Positions 8,332-14,765 of a stretch of DNA of 38,011 nucleotides are shown here, one piece after another. Location of the stretch: assembly GCA_039812125.1 (NCBI GenBank), contig JBDHZV010000014.1:1-38011 (forward strand), in the 5' to 3' direction. The notes under the pieces were generated by a model. It worked only from the letters and a program-made list of their open reading frames with translations. It searched no databases and was not told the origin of the DNA. This DNA is from Prado023 sp039812125. Its GTDB lineage: Bacteria > Actinomycetota > Actinomycetes > S36-B12 > CAIYMF01. Made by a program: the position numbers and the translations under genes. The stretch's first letter is position 1; each line of letters begins with the position of its first letter.

Positions 8332-8404
8332 TGGAGCTGAGGGGACTCGAACCCCTGACCCCCTCGATGCGAACGAGGTGCGCTACCAGCTGCGCTACAG
8401 CCCC
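8332..8404 (-). tRNA. tRNA-Ala (CGC anticodon)
   Basis: A 73-nt cloverleaf on the minus strand: 7-bp acceptor stem with one G-U pair, D arm GCGC/GCGC, anticodon stem CCTCG/CGAGG around loop TTCGCAT (anticodon CGC, reading GCG), a 5-nt variable loop, T arm AGGGG/CCCCT with loop TTCGAGT, and discriminator A. The 3' CCA is not encoded (the sequence continues CC then C). It is a canonical structure followed by a strong terminator. Confidence 0.97.
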
Positions 8405-8470
8405 TTGCGGCCCCTAGGGTACCCAGTCCCGGGGGCCACCGCCAAACCCGTCCCGGTCGCCCGGGGCGGA

Positions 8471-9322
8471 CTACTCGTTGACGGCGCGGCGGCGCGGGTA
8501 CGGCGCGGACGTGGGCCGCGGGGCCCAGCGGGCAGCCTGGTCGGCGAGGAACTCCTCGTCGCGGCTGCGGGCCTCGGCAGCGGCCTGCTCGGCCTTGGCG
8601 CGGGCGATCGCCTCGGCCTTGGCCGCAGCGAGCCGCTCGGCGCGGGCCTTCTCCTGCTGCGCGCGCTCGAGCATCGCGGCTGCGGTCCAGGCGCCGGGGG
8701 TGGCGGTGTCGATGACCCGGGGGAACCCGGCGGCTGGCGGCGCGGTGACGTAGGTCGGCAGGGGGGCGGTGCGGGCCTCCCAGGTGCCACCCGAGGCCCG
8801 GCCGGCCGACCGGGCCGGGTCCGAGGCGGGGGCGTTCGCCACGCCGGCCTCGGGAACCTCGTGGGCGGCGCGACGACGGGCCGCAGCACGCACCTGGTGA
8901 CGGGCCACCCCGAGGAAGCCGACGAGCAGCGCGGCCGGTGCGGCCAGGGCAACCGGCAGCAGGATCCCGGCGACGACCAGGCCGCCGACCACCAGCAGCG
9001 CCAGTCCGAGGACGGCCAGGACGACGCGACGACGGGCCGCCGCGCTGCGGGGCTTGGCCGCGGCCCTGGCCCGGGCGGCCGCGCGGGTCGCCTGGGCTGC
9101 GGCTGCGGCCAGGTCCTCACGGTGCACGGTGATCGGCTCGGGGACCTCGTCGGACTGCTGTGCCGCGGCACGGGCGGCTCGCCTGCGGGAACGACCGCTC
9201 AGCTCCGGGTCGGACGCGGGGTCCGCGGAGCGTGATTCGAGGTGATCATGGCTGCGCAACCACGCCGGGACCAGGACGATGGCCCATACGGCGATGATTG
9301 CCACGTAGATCAGACCCGTCAC
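8471..9322 (-). CDS. Divisome protein SepX/GlpR-like membrane protein
   Basis: A 283-residue protein. It has an N-terminal transmembrane helix (residues 3-21, ending in PAWLRSHD), a basic Arg/Ala-rich cytoplasmic linker, two closely spaced hydrophobic helices near residues 100-140, and a long charged Ala/Glu-rich coiled-coil-like stretch (MLERAQQEKARAERLAAAKAEAIARAKAE, split here as two heptad-rich segments). This architecture and the position after galU-glp-rimJ match the family named SepX in Streptomyces and GlpR in Corynebacterium, where it recruits the gephyrin-like Glp to the division site. The GTG at 9322 is 15 nt past the rimJ stop and 8 nt after a TAGATT hexamer, so it may also have its own promoter. 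Assigned by architecture and synteny. Confidence 0.75.
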   Translation of the reverse strand: MTGLIYVAIIAVWAIVLVPAWLRSHDHLESRSADPASDPELSGRSRRRAARAAAQQSDEVPEPITVHREDLAAAAAQATRAAARARAAAKPRSAAARRRVVLAVLGLALLVVGGLVVAGILLPVALAAPAALLVGFLGVARHQVRAAARRRAAHEVPEAGVANAPASDPARSAGRASGGTWEARTAPLPTYVTAPPAAGFPRVIDTATPGAWTAAAMLERAQQEKARAERLAAAKAEAIARAKAEQAAAEARSRDEEFLADQAARWAPRPTSAPYPRRRAVNE

Positions 9323-9330
9323 GTCCGGTA

Positions 9331-9336
9331 AATCTA
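9331..9336 (-). promoter_or_regulatory. Candidate -10 element of sepX/glpR
   Basis: Minus-strand TAGATT lies 8 nt before the GTG at 9322, just after the rimJ stop (9338-9340). It could give an internal leaderless transcript within the galU operon. Confidence 0.35.
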
Positions 9337-9337
9337 C

Positions 9338-9979
9338 TCAGGTCGGGTACGGCCCACGGGGATGTCGGCGACGCCCGATGTCGTGTCGCGCGGCGAGCAG
9401 ATCGGCCATGGACTGGGGAGCTTGCTCGGCGTGCAGGGCGAACACCCGGTGATCGCGCCAGTCGCCGTCGATGTGCAGGTAGCGCGGGCGGTACCCCTCC
9501 TCGGGGAAGCCCAGCTTCTCGACGACCCGCAGGCTCGCCACGTTCTCGGGCCGGATCACGATCTCGACCCGGTGCAGCCTGAGGGTCCCGAAGCAGTGGT
9601 CGCAGGCCATCGCCACCGCCATCGGGGTCAGCCCGAGACCCGCGACCCGCTGGTCGATCCAGTACCCGATGGAGGCCGAGCGCAGCGATCCCAGGGCGAT
9701 CCCGGCGACCGTGAGCTGCCCGACGAGCCGGCGCTCCCACACCATCGCGAACGCCAGGGAGCGCCCGGCGCGGCCCTCGGCACGGAACCGGGCCACCATC
9801 TGCCCGTACGTCGGCGCCTGCTCGCCGGACTCCGGGGGGACGGTGGCCTCCCAGGGCGAGAGCCAGTCGGCGTTGCGCAGCCGGACGTCGTGCCACTCCC
9901 GGGAGTCGCGGCGGCGCAGCTCACGCAGCGTGAGCGTGCCGGCGCCCAGGTCCCGGGACAGCACGGGCAGGGCCCCCAT
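9338..9979 (-). CDS. GNAT N-acetyltransferase, RimJ-like
   Basis: A 213-residue GNAT-fold acetyltransferase of the RimJ/RimL type. RimJ acetylates the N-terminus of ribosomal protein S5 in E. coli, but the actinobacterial homologue in this operon (Rv0995 in M. tuberculosis) has no firmly established substrate known to me. Typical features are LTLRELRRRDSREWHDVRLRN at the start (first strand and helix), ASIGYWIDQRVAGLGL with the acetyl-CoA-binding region, and IRPENVASLRVVEKLGFPEEG, the RimJ signature. The ATG at 9979 overlaps the glp stop by one base (TGATG). Its constant position between the glp and glpR genes suggests a possible link to the divisome pair; this is inference. Confidence 0.88.
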   Translation of the reverse strand: MGALPVLSRDLGAGTLTLRELRRRDSREWHDVRLRNADWLSPWEATVPPESGEQAPTYGQMVARFRAEGRAGRSLAFAMVWERRLVGQLTVAGIALGSLRSASIGYWIDQRVAGLGLTPMAVAMACDHCFGTLRLHRVEIVIRPENVASLRVVEKLGFPEEGYRPRYLHIDGDWRDHRVFALHAEQAPQSMADLLAARHDIGRRRHPRGPYPT

Positions 9980-11184
9980 CAGGCACCGACCGGCATGATG
10001 GAGACCGGCGTGCCCGCCGCCACCAGCCCGGCGCCCTCCGGCAGCACGACCAGGCAGTCGGCCAGTCGCAGGCCGACCAGGCCCGGGTCGGTGACCGGGG
10101 TGGCCGTCAGGCCCTCGCCGCGGCCGTCCAGGCGGGCGCGCAGGTAGGTCCGCACCCCGGGACGGCCGGTGACCGGGGCGGTGAGGCGGGCCGAGCGCAG
10201 CGGCCGGGTCACCTGGGCGTGGCCGAGCATGCGCCGGATCACCGGGCGCACGAACACCTCGAACGACACGAAGGCGCTGGCGGGGTTGCCCGGGAGCGTG
10301 AAGATCGGCACCGCGTCCGGTCCGAGGTGGCCGTGGCCCTGCGGCATCCCGGGCGTCATGGCGACCCTGGTGAACTCCACGGCACCGAGCCGGTCGAGCA
10401 CGGTGCGCAGCGTGTCGTACGTGCCGACCGCCACTCCCCCGGTGGTCACGATCAGGTCGGCGCGGACCAGCTGGTCCTCCAGGGTGTCGGTCAGCGCCCG
10501 CTGCTCGTCGGGCACCGGGCCGGCGCGGAACGCCACGGCCCCGGCGTCCTGGGCAGCTGCGGTGAGCATGTACCCGTTGGAGTCGGCCACCAGGCCGGGG
10601 CTCAGCGCGGCACCCGGCTCCACCAGCTCGGTCCCGGTCGAGATCACCACGACCCGGGGCTTCGGGCGCACGCTGACCCGAGCGCGTCCCACCGCCGCCA
10701 GCAGGGCGACCTCCCGGGCCCCCACGAGCGCCCCCTCCTCCACGACCACCTGGCCCTGGGCGACGTCCTCGCCGGCGCGGCGGACCCCCTCGCCAGCCTG
10801 CAGCGGACCCAGCACGGACACCGTGGGCATCCCGGCGTCGGTGCGCTCGACGTCCACGACGGCGTCCGCGCCGACCGGCAACGGCGCGCCGGCCATCATC
10901 CGGATCGCCTGGCCGGGCGCCACCGGATGCGTCGCGCGGTACCCGGCGGGCACGTCGTCGACGACCCGCAGCTGGGCGGGCAGCGTCCGCGTGGCCCCGG
11001 AGCAGTCCTGGCTGCGCACCGCGTAGCCGTCCACGGCGGCCGAGTCGAACCCCGGAAGCGGCCACGGAGCGGTGACCGCCTCGGCCAGCAGGCAGCCCCG
11101 GGCCTCCAGCAGCTGCACGTCGAGGGGCTCCAGCGGGGACACCCCTGCCAGGACGGTCGCCACGTGGTCGTCGACGGAGCGCAC
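9979..11184 (-). CDS. glp: Gephyrin-like molybdotransferase Glp (MoeA family)
   Basis: A 401-residue MoeA/gephyrin E-domain homologue. MoeA inserts molybdenum into molybdopterin; the paralogue encoded next to glpR/sepX in Corynebacterium (Glp) has been shown to act with GlpR and FtsZ in cell division. Seen here: N-terminal SVDDHVATVLAG, the domain with DVQLLEARGCLLAEAV, PAGYRATHPVAPGQAIRMM, the MoCF-fold motifs VVISTGTELVEPG and TTGGVAVGTYDTLRT, and the C-terminal LPGNPASAFVSFEVFVRP. The GTG start at 11184 lies 3 nt after the galU TAG, indicating coupling. Sequence alone does not separate a moonlighting Glp from a dedicated MoeA; the operon context favours Glp, and no other molybdenum-cofactor gene is in the window. 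Confidence 0.88.
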   Translation of the reverse strand: MRSVDDHVATVLAGVSPLEPLDVQLLEARGCLLAEAVTAPWPLPGFDSAAVDGYAVRSQDCSGATRTLPAQLRVVDDVPAGYRATHPVAPGQAIRMMAGAPLPVGADAVVDVERTDAGMPTVSVLGPLQAGEGVRRAGEDVAQGQVVVEEGALVGAREVALLAAVGRARVSVRPKPRVVVISTGTELVEPGAALSPGLVADSNGYMLTAAAQDAGAVAFRAGPVPDEQRALTDTLEDQLVRADLIVTTGGVAVGTYDTLRTVLDRLGAVEFTRVAMTPGMPQGHGHLGPDAVPIFTLPGNPASAFVSFEVFVRPVIRRMLGHAQVTRPLRSARLTAPVTGRPGVRTYLRARLDGRGEGLTATPVTDPGLVGLRLADCLVVLPEGAGLVAAGTPVSIMPVGA

Positions 11185-11187
11185 CGG

Positions 11188-12099
11188 CTACTCCCCGAGG
11201 CCGTCGGTGAACTCGCGCAGCCAGGCGCGGAAGTCGGCCCCGAGGTCGTCTCGGCAGCTGGCCAGCTGGACGACCGCCTTCAGGTACGACAGCGGGTCGC
11301 CCGTGTCGTAGCGGCGCCCCGCGAAGATGACGCCCCGGACTCCGCCGCCGTGCTCGGCGGGCAGGGCCGTCAGGGTCCGCAGCGCGTCGGTCAGCTGCAC
11401 CATCCCGCCCCGGCCCGGTGGGGTGCGGCGCAGGATCGGGAACACCTCGGGGTCCAGGACGTAGCGGCCGATGATCGCCAGGTTGCTGGGCGCCTCGTCG
11501 ACAGCCGGCTTCTCGACGAGGTCGGCCAGCTCGATGACGTCCTGCTCCAGCCAGGCCCGGGCCGCCGCGCACCCGTGGCCGGTGATCTCGTCGGCCGGCA
11601 CCTCCATGAGCGCCACGACCGAGCCGCCGTAGCGGGCCCGCACGTCGAGCATCCGGGGCAGGATCGGATCGCGCACATCCACGAGGTCGTCGCCGAGCAG
11701 CAGCGCGAAGGCCTCGCCCCCGACATGCCGCTCGGCCTGCAGCACTGCGTGGCCCAGGCCCAGGGGCTGGCCCTGGCGGACGTAGTGCACGTGCGGCGCC
11801 CGCACGGGCTCGTGACCCGGGTCGGTCGGGGCCTCGGCGACGAGGTCCCGCGGCGGGACGAGGTCGAAGTGGTCCTCGATGGAGCGCATGCCCGGCGCGG
11901 TCACCAGCAGCAGGTCGTCGCAGCCCGCGGCGACCGCCTCCTCCACCACGTACTGCACCGCCGGCTTGTCGACGACGGGCAGCATCTCGCGCGGGATCTC
12001 CGTGGTGGCCGGCAGGAACCGGGTCCCCGGACCCCCAGCCGGGATGACCGCCTTCGTCACCGCGGCACGGGTCCGCGTGGGCTCGATGAGCATGGTCAT
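11188..12099 (-). CDS. galU: UTP-glucose-1-phosphate uridylyltransferase GalU
   Basis: A 303-residue nucleotidyltransferase that makes UDP-glucose from glucose-1-phosphate and UTP. Family landmarks are AVIPAGGPGTRFLPAT, LPVVDKPAVQYVVEEAV, FALLLGDDLVDV, VEKPAVDEAPSN, GRYVLDPEVF and the C-terminal RRYDTGDPLSYLKAVV. It is atypical at several signature positions: L24 to P in the GLGTRF loop, the Lys after PAT is Thr33, PKEM reads PREM (Arg37), and GGEIQLTDA reads GGMVQLTDA. The start MTM at 12099 is preceded by a TATCGT hexamer 7 nt upstream, so it may be leaderless. It heads galU-glp-rimJ-sepX and is divergent from 5-FCL. Confidence 0.9.
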   Translation of the reverse strand: MTMLIEPTRTRAAVTKAVIPAGGPGTRFLPATTEIPREMLPVVDKPAVQYVVEEAVAAGCDDLLLVTAPGMRSIEDHFDLVPPRDLVAEAPTDPGHEPVRAPHVHYVRQGQPLGLGHAVLQAERHVGGEAFALLLGDDLVDVRDPILPRMLDVRARYGGSVVALMEVPADEITGHGCAAARAWLEQDVIELADLVEKPAVDEAPSNLAIIGRYVLDPEVFPILRRTPPGRGGMVQLTDALRTLTALPAEHGGGVRGVIFAGRRYDTGDPLSYLKAVVQLASCRDDLGADFRAWLREFTDGLGE

Positions 12100-12106
12100 G
12101 CGCCGA

Positions 12107-12112
12107 ACGATA
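12107..12112 (-). promoter_or_regulatory. Candidate -10 element of galU (leaderless promoter)
   Basis: Minus-strand TATCGT is separated by 7 nt from the galU ATG at 12099 and would start transcription at the start codon of the galU-glp-rimJ-sepX operon. No clear -35 is seen. Confidence 0.4.
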
Positions 12113-12156
12113 CCGCCGGACCTCCGGCGCCCCCCGGGGTCGGGGAAGATCGGTCC

Positions 12157-12762
12157 GTGCACCCCTCGAAGGCCGACCTGCGCGCGACCATCCGGGCCGC
12201 CCGACGCGCCCGCCCCCCAGCCGAGCGGGCGGCCGCGGCCCGCGGCATCCTCGCGGTCCTGGAACGGTCCGGGGCGCTGGCCACGGCGCCGGCGATCGCG
12301 GCCTACATCGCCGCCCCCGGGGAGCCCGATCCGGCGCTGGTGCGCGCCGTCGTGATCGCGGCGGGGGGCCGGGTGCTGCTACCGGTGCCGCACCGGGGCC
12401 GCCGGCTGGCCTGGGCCCGCGACGAGGGTCGCTACCTGGCCGACGCACGCCTGCCGGTGGACGTGCCCGCCGGCCCCGAGCTGGGCAGCGGCGCGGCCGG
12501 CCTGCTGGCCGCCGACGTGGCGCTGGTCCTGGTCCCCGCGCTGGCGGTGTCCCTCGACGGGTCCCGGCTCGGGCAGGGCGGGGGGTACTACGACGGGCTG
12601 CTGGCCGAGCTGCCCGGGACGGTGCGCGCGCTGGCGGTGGTGCACGACGACGAGGTCCTGCCCCGTGGGGCGATCCCCCGGGAGCCGCACGACCGCGCCG
12701 TCACGGGGGCCGTCACCCCCACGCGGCTGTGGGACCTGTCCGGATCAGGAGGCGGCCGCTGA
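12157..12762 (+). CDS. 5-formyltetrahydrofolate cyclo-ligase
   Basis: A 201-residue enzyme that converts 5-formyl-THF to 5,10-methenyl-THF with ATP, returning folate to one-carbon metabolism. It shows the N-terminal basic helix SKADLRATIRAARRARP, the Y-I-A segment AAYIAAPGEPDP, VLLPVPHRGRRLAWAR, and the ATP/folate-binding loop RLGQGGGYYDGLL that is diagnostic for the family. The GTG at 12157 has a purine-rich GGGGAAG upstream and lies 57 nt from galU on the opposite strand. The 3' end overlaps the fmdB 3' end by 18 bp (convergent). In M. tuberculosis the same adjacent trio exists (Rv0991c-Rv0992c-galU), but there 5-FCL and Rv0991c are on one strand. Confidence 0.93.
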   Translation: MHPSKADLRATIRAARRARPPAERAAAARGILAVLERSGALATAPAIAAYIAAPGEPDPALVRAVVIAAGGRVLLPVPHRGRRLAWARDEGRYLADARLPVDVPAGPELGSGAAGLLAADVALVLVPALAVSLDGSRLGQGGGYYDGLLAELPGTVRALAVVHDDEVLPRGAIPREPHDRAVTGAVTPTRLWDLSGSGGGR

Positions 12763-13086
12763 CGACGTCGAGGACCCGCCGGACGCGGGCGACGCGGAGG
12801 ACGACGCCGACGAGCCCGCGGGAGTCGGGGCCTTGGACCCCGTCGTGGCATCGGCCTTGGAATCCGACTTGGCGTCGGCCCTGGCCGGGATCGACGAGCT
12901 CTTCTTGCTGCGGCTGTCGGTGCGGTAGAAGCCGCTGCCCTTGAAGACGACGCCGACGTTGCCGAACACCTTGCGCAGCCGCCCACCCTCGCACGCCGGG
13001 CACTCGGTCAGGGCGGGCTCGTGGATCGACTGGACGACCTCGAGCGGAGCGCGGCAGTCGGTGCACACGTACTCGTACGTCGGCAT
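12745..13086 (-). CDS. FmdB-family zinc-ribbon protein, Ruc (Rv0991c)-like
   Basis: A 113-residue protein. The first 65 residues form an FmdB-type zinc ribbon: MPTYEYVCTDC, then ECPAC with two CxxC cysteine pairs, followed by GNVGVVFKGSGFYRTDSR, a hallmark of the family. The C-terminal half is low-complexity Ser/Ala/Lys and certainly disordered. This bipartite design is that of M. tuberculosis Rv0991c (Ruc), described as a redox-regulated chaperone that prevents protein aggregation after cysteine oxidation and cooperates with DnaK. Start at 13086 with a GGAGG site. The promoter is covered by a CIRCE operator (13121-13147), so heat-shock control by HrcA is expected. It is convergent with 5-FCL. 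Confidence 0.88.
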   Translation of the reverse strand: MPTYEYVCTDCRAPLEVVQSIHEPALTECPACEGGRLRKVFGNVGVVFKGSGFYRTDSRSKKSSSIPARADAKSDSKADATTGSKAPTPAGSSASSSASPASGGSSTSSAAAS

Positions 13087-13117
13087 GTCAGCCTCCTGGG
13101 TCACACGAAGTGCCCAC

Positions 13118-13147
13118 ATTCTGGCACTCATCCGCGTGGAGTGCTAA
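13118..13147 (-). promoter_or_regulatory. CIRCE (HrcA) operator over the fmdB/ruc promoter
   Basis: Read on the minus strand this is TTAGCACTC, a 9-nt spacer, then GAGTGCCAG. The HrcA consensus is TTAGCACTC-N9-GAGTGCTAA: one arm (13139-13147) is perfect, the other (13121-13129) matches 7 of 9, and the spacer is exactly 9 nt. A -35-like TTAGCA (13142-13147) and a -10-like CAGAAT (13118-13123) with an 18-nt spacer lie on the element itself, so HrcA binding would block RNA polymerase. The element ends about 35 nt upstream of the fmdB start at 13086. Confidence 0.85.
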
Positions 13148-13220
13148 TCGCGCTGTGGACGAATCCGGCGGTCCGCTGGCATCCCGCCGTAGCGTGCGCC
13201 CACCGATCAAGGGGGGCACG

Positions 13221-13886
13221 ATGCACCGTCGTCCGACGCGCCTGATGCGGCGCCACCGCCGGCTGCTGGCCGCAGTCGCCGCCGGCATCTCGATCCTCGC
13301 GCTGGGCCGGGCGCTGCGGCCCCCCGAGGACCCCACCACCGCCGTCGTCGTGGTGGCCCGGGACCTCCCCGTGGGCCACCGCCTGGCCGCCGACGACGTG
13401 ACCCTGGCCCGGGTGGCCCGGGGCGTGCTCCCGGACGCCGCCCTGGCCGATCCGGCGGGACTAGCCGGCCGGGTGCTGGCCGCTCCCCTGGGCCGGGGCG
13501 AGGTCGTGACGAGCCAGCGGCTGCTGGACGGGCCCGGGTTCGCCGCGGGGCTGCCGGCGGGGACCCAGCCGGTCCCGGTGCGGCTGGCCGACCCGGACGC
13601 GGCCGCGCTCCTGGCACCCGGCACGCGGATCGACGTGCTGGCGGCCAGCAGCCTGCTGGCGGAGCAGACCGATGCCGGGCCCCGGGCGGCCGCCCTGATC
13701 GCCCAGGACGTCCTCGTGCTCAGCGTGGTGCAGCCGACCGAGGCGCCGGACGGGCTGGGCGCCGGGACGGACTCCTCGCGCGGGCCACTGGTCGTGCTCG
13801 CCGCGACCCCCAGTGCCGCGCGCGCCATCGTGGGTGCCGCAGCGACGGCGCAACTGGGCTACGCGCTGGCGGTGTCAACCCCGTGA
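13221..13886 (+). CDS. SAF-domain protein, CpaB/RcpC-like
   Basis: A 221-residue protein with a basic N-terminus and one membrane anchor (LLAAVAAGISILALGRAL, around residues 13-31). A SAF domain follows at about residues 40-110 (VVVVARDLPVGHRLAADDVTLARV and LAAPLGRGEVVTSQRLL), then a CpaB-type domain (GTRIDVLAAS, AQDVLVLSVV, LVVLAATPSAARAIVGAAA). CpaB proteins help assemble Flp/Tad pili, but no other pilus gene is near. In several actinomycetes an orphan SAF protein of this type occurs next to mscL and fmdB. The ATG at 13221 has an AAGGGGGG ribosome-binding site 4 nt upstream. The role here is unknown; it is probably extracytoplasmic. Confidence 0.75.
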   Translation: MHRRPTRLMRRHRRLLAAVAAGISILALGRALRPPEDPTTAVVVVARDLPVGHRLAADDVTLARVARGVLPDAALADPAGLAGRVLAAPLGRGEVVTSQRLLDGPGFAAGLPAGTQPVPVRLADPDAAALLAPGTRIDVLAASSLLAEQTDAGPRAAALIAQDVLVLSVVQPTEAPDGLGAGTDSSRGPLVVLAATPSAARAIVGAAATAQLGYALAVSTP

Positions 13887-13904
13887 CCGCCGGCCACAGG
13901 GCTC

Positions 13905-14008
13905 AGCGGGTCACGTGCCCAGCGGTTCACGTGCCCAGTGGTTGACGTGCCCAGCGGTTCACGTGCCCAGTGGTTGACGTGCTCAGCGGTTGACGTGCTC
14001 AGCGGTTG
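13905..14008. repeat. Tandem repeat, 16-nt unit, 6 copies plus a partial
   Basis: Six contiguous 16-nt units run 13905-13920, 13921-13936, 13937-13952, 13953-13968, 13969-13984 and 13985-14000, with a partial seventh to 14008. The consensus is AGYGGTTSACGTGCYC. Each unit carries an ACGTG core, and in three units it is a full CACGTG palindrome. The array fills the space between the SAF gene end (13886) and mscL, and its last unit overlaps the mscL stop codon. Units differ at only three or four positions in an alternating pattern, which suggests recent slippage or unequal crossing-over. Confidence 0.9.
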
Positions 14009-14394
14009 GAGAGGTCGGCGCGCACGCCCTTGAGCTCGTCGACGACCTGCGCCAGCAGCGTGGCCTCGTCGGGCCCGGCCGGGGCCTCCTCCTTGGGCGG
14101 GGCGATCCTGTTGTAGGCCTTGACCATCAGGAACACGGCCCACGCGACGAGCAGGAAGCTGACCAGCGTGGTGAGGAACGCCCCCACCTTGATCTGCGCA
14201 CCGTTGATCGTCAGGATCAGCACGTCGTCGAAGTTCGGCTGGCCGAACGGGATCGCCGCGATCGGCATGATCACGTTGGTGACCAACGAGTTGACCATCG
14301 CGGTGAACGCAGCACCCATGACGAAGCCGACGGCGATCGACAACAGGTTGCCCTTGTTGATGAACTCCTTGAACTCCTGGAGGATTGCGGGCAC
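13999..14394 (-). CDS. mscL: Large-conductance mechanosensitive channel MscL
   Basis: A 131-residue homopentameric channel subunit that opens under membrane tension to release solutes on hypo-osmotic shock. The N-terminal amphipathic helix (ILQEFKEFINKGN), TM1 with the pore-lining pattern LLSIAVGFVMGAAFTAMVNSLVTNVIMP, a short periplasmic loop, TM2 (VGAFLTTLVSFLLVAWAVFLMV) and the cytoplasmic C-terminal bundle (EATLLAQVVDELKGVRADL) are all present at family length. The start is the GTG at 14394 with a GAGGAG site 8-9 nt upstream. The 3' end touches a 16-nt tandem-repeat array. Confidence 0.96.
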   Translation of the reverse strand: MPAILQEFKEFINKGNLLSIAVGFVMGAAFTAMVNSLVTNVIMPIAAIPFGQPNFDDVLILTINGAQIKVGAFLTTLVSFLLVAWAVFLMVKAYNRIAPPKEEAPAGPDEATLLAQVVDELKGVRADLSNR

Positions 14395-14420
14395 GTCTCA
14401 CTCCTCTGTCTGCCGGCACG

Positions 14421-14448
14421 GCGGTCGTCCCGTTGCGGTCGTCCCGTT
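14421..14448. repeat. 14-bp perfect direct duplication upstream of mscL
   Basis: GCGGTCGTCCCGTT occurs twice in direct succession (14421-14434 and 14435-14448), 27 nt upstream of the mscL start, followed by a further partial GCGG. It could be a tandem operator or simple slippage; nothing identifies a factor. Confidence 0.6.
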
Positions 14449-14540
14449 TGCGGCGGGGCGACCCGATGCGCTGTCAGCCTAACGGGGCGCCGTGCGCGGG
14501 CACCGGCCGCCCCGACCCCTCGGCGGGGTCGACCCGGACC

Positions 14541-14765
14541 TCACTGGCCGTGATGCGGCGGGCGGGCGGCCAGGTAGTGGGCCAGGCGGTCGCGGTCCGA
14601 CTCCGGCCGCTCCCCCCAGGACTCCGGCCGATCCTCGACCGCCCGGTCGTCCACCGGGTCGGTGAGCCGCAGCCGGGGCCGCGGGGCCGGCCCGGCGGCG
14701 GGGGGCGGTGCCGGGGCAGCCGCGGCCTCCGGGACGTCGGCGGGCGTCGTGTCGGACGTGCTCAC
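14541..14765 (-). CDS. Small charged, proline-rich hypothetical protein
   Basis: A 74-residue protein that begins with GTG in a GTGA overlap with the PAC2 stop codon (14762-14765), so it is translationally coupled to PAC2. The N-terminal half is Ala/Pro low-complexity; the C-terminal half is charged (VDDRAVEDRPESWGERPESD) and ends RDRLAHYLAARPPHHGQ. It contains no cysteine, membrane segment or known domain. The coupling and codon use support it as real; it may be a partner of PAC2, but its function is unknown. Confidence 0.65.
   Translation of the reverse strand: MSTSDTTPADVPEAAAAPAPPPAAGPAPRPRLRLTDPVDDRAVEDRPESWGERPESDRDRLAHYLAARPPHHGQ

Noticed and set aside
10219..12156. Long plus-strand frame upstream of 5-FCL (847 codons in total)
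   Set aside because: The part before 12157 is antisense to glp and galU and has no domain; only the 3' part is 5-FCL, starting at the GTG at 12157.
9980..12448. N-terminal extension of the GNAT gene into a 1036-codon frame
   Set aside because: The extension overlaps glp and galU on the same strand in another frame with no recognisable domain. The GNAT family start fits the ATG at 9979, which overlaps the glp stop.
13905..14008. CRISPR array
   Set aside because: The units are contiguous 16-mers without unique spacers, so this is a simple tandem repeat.
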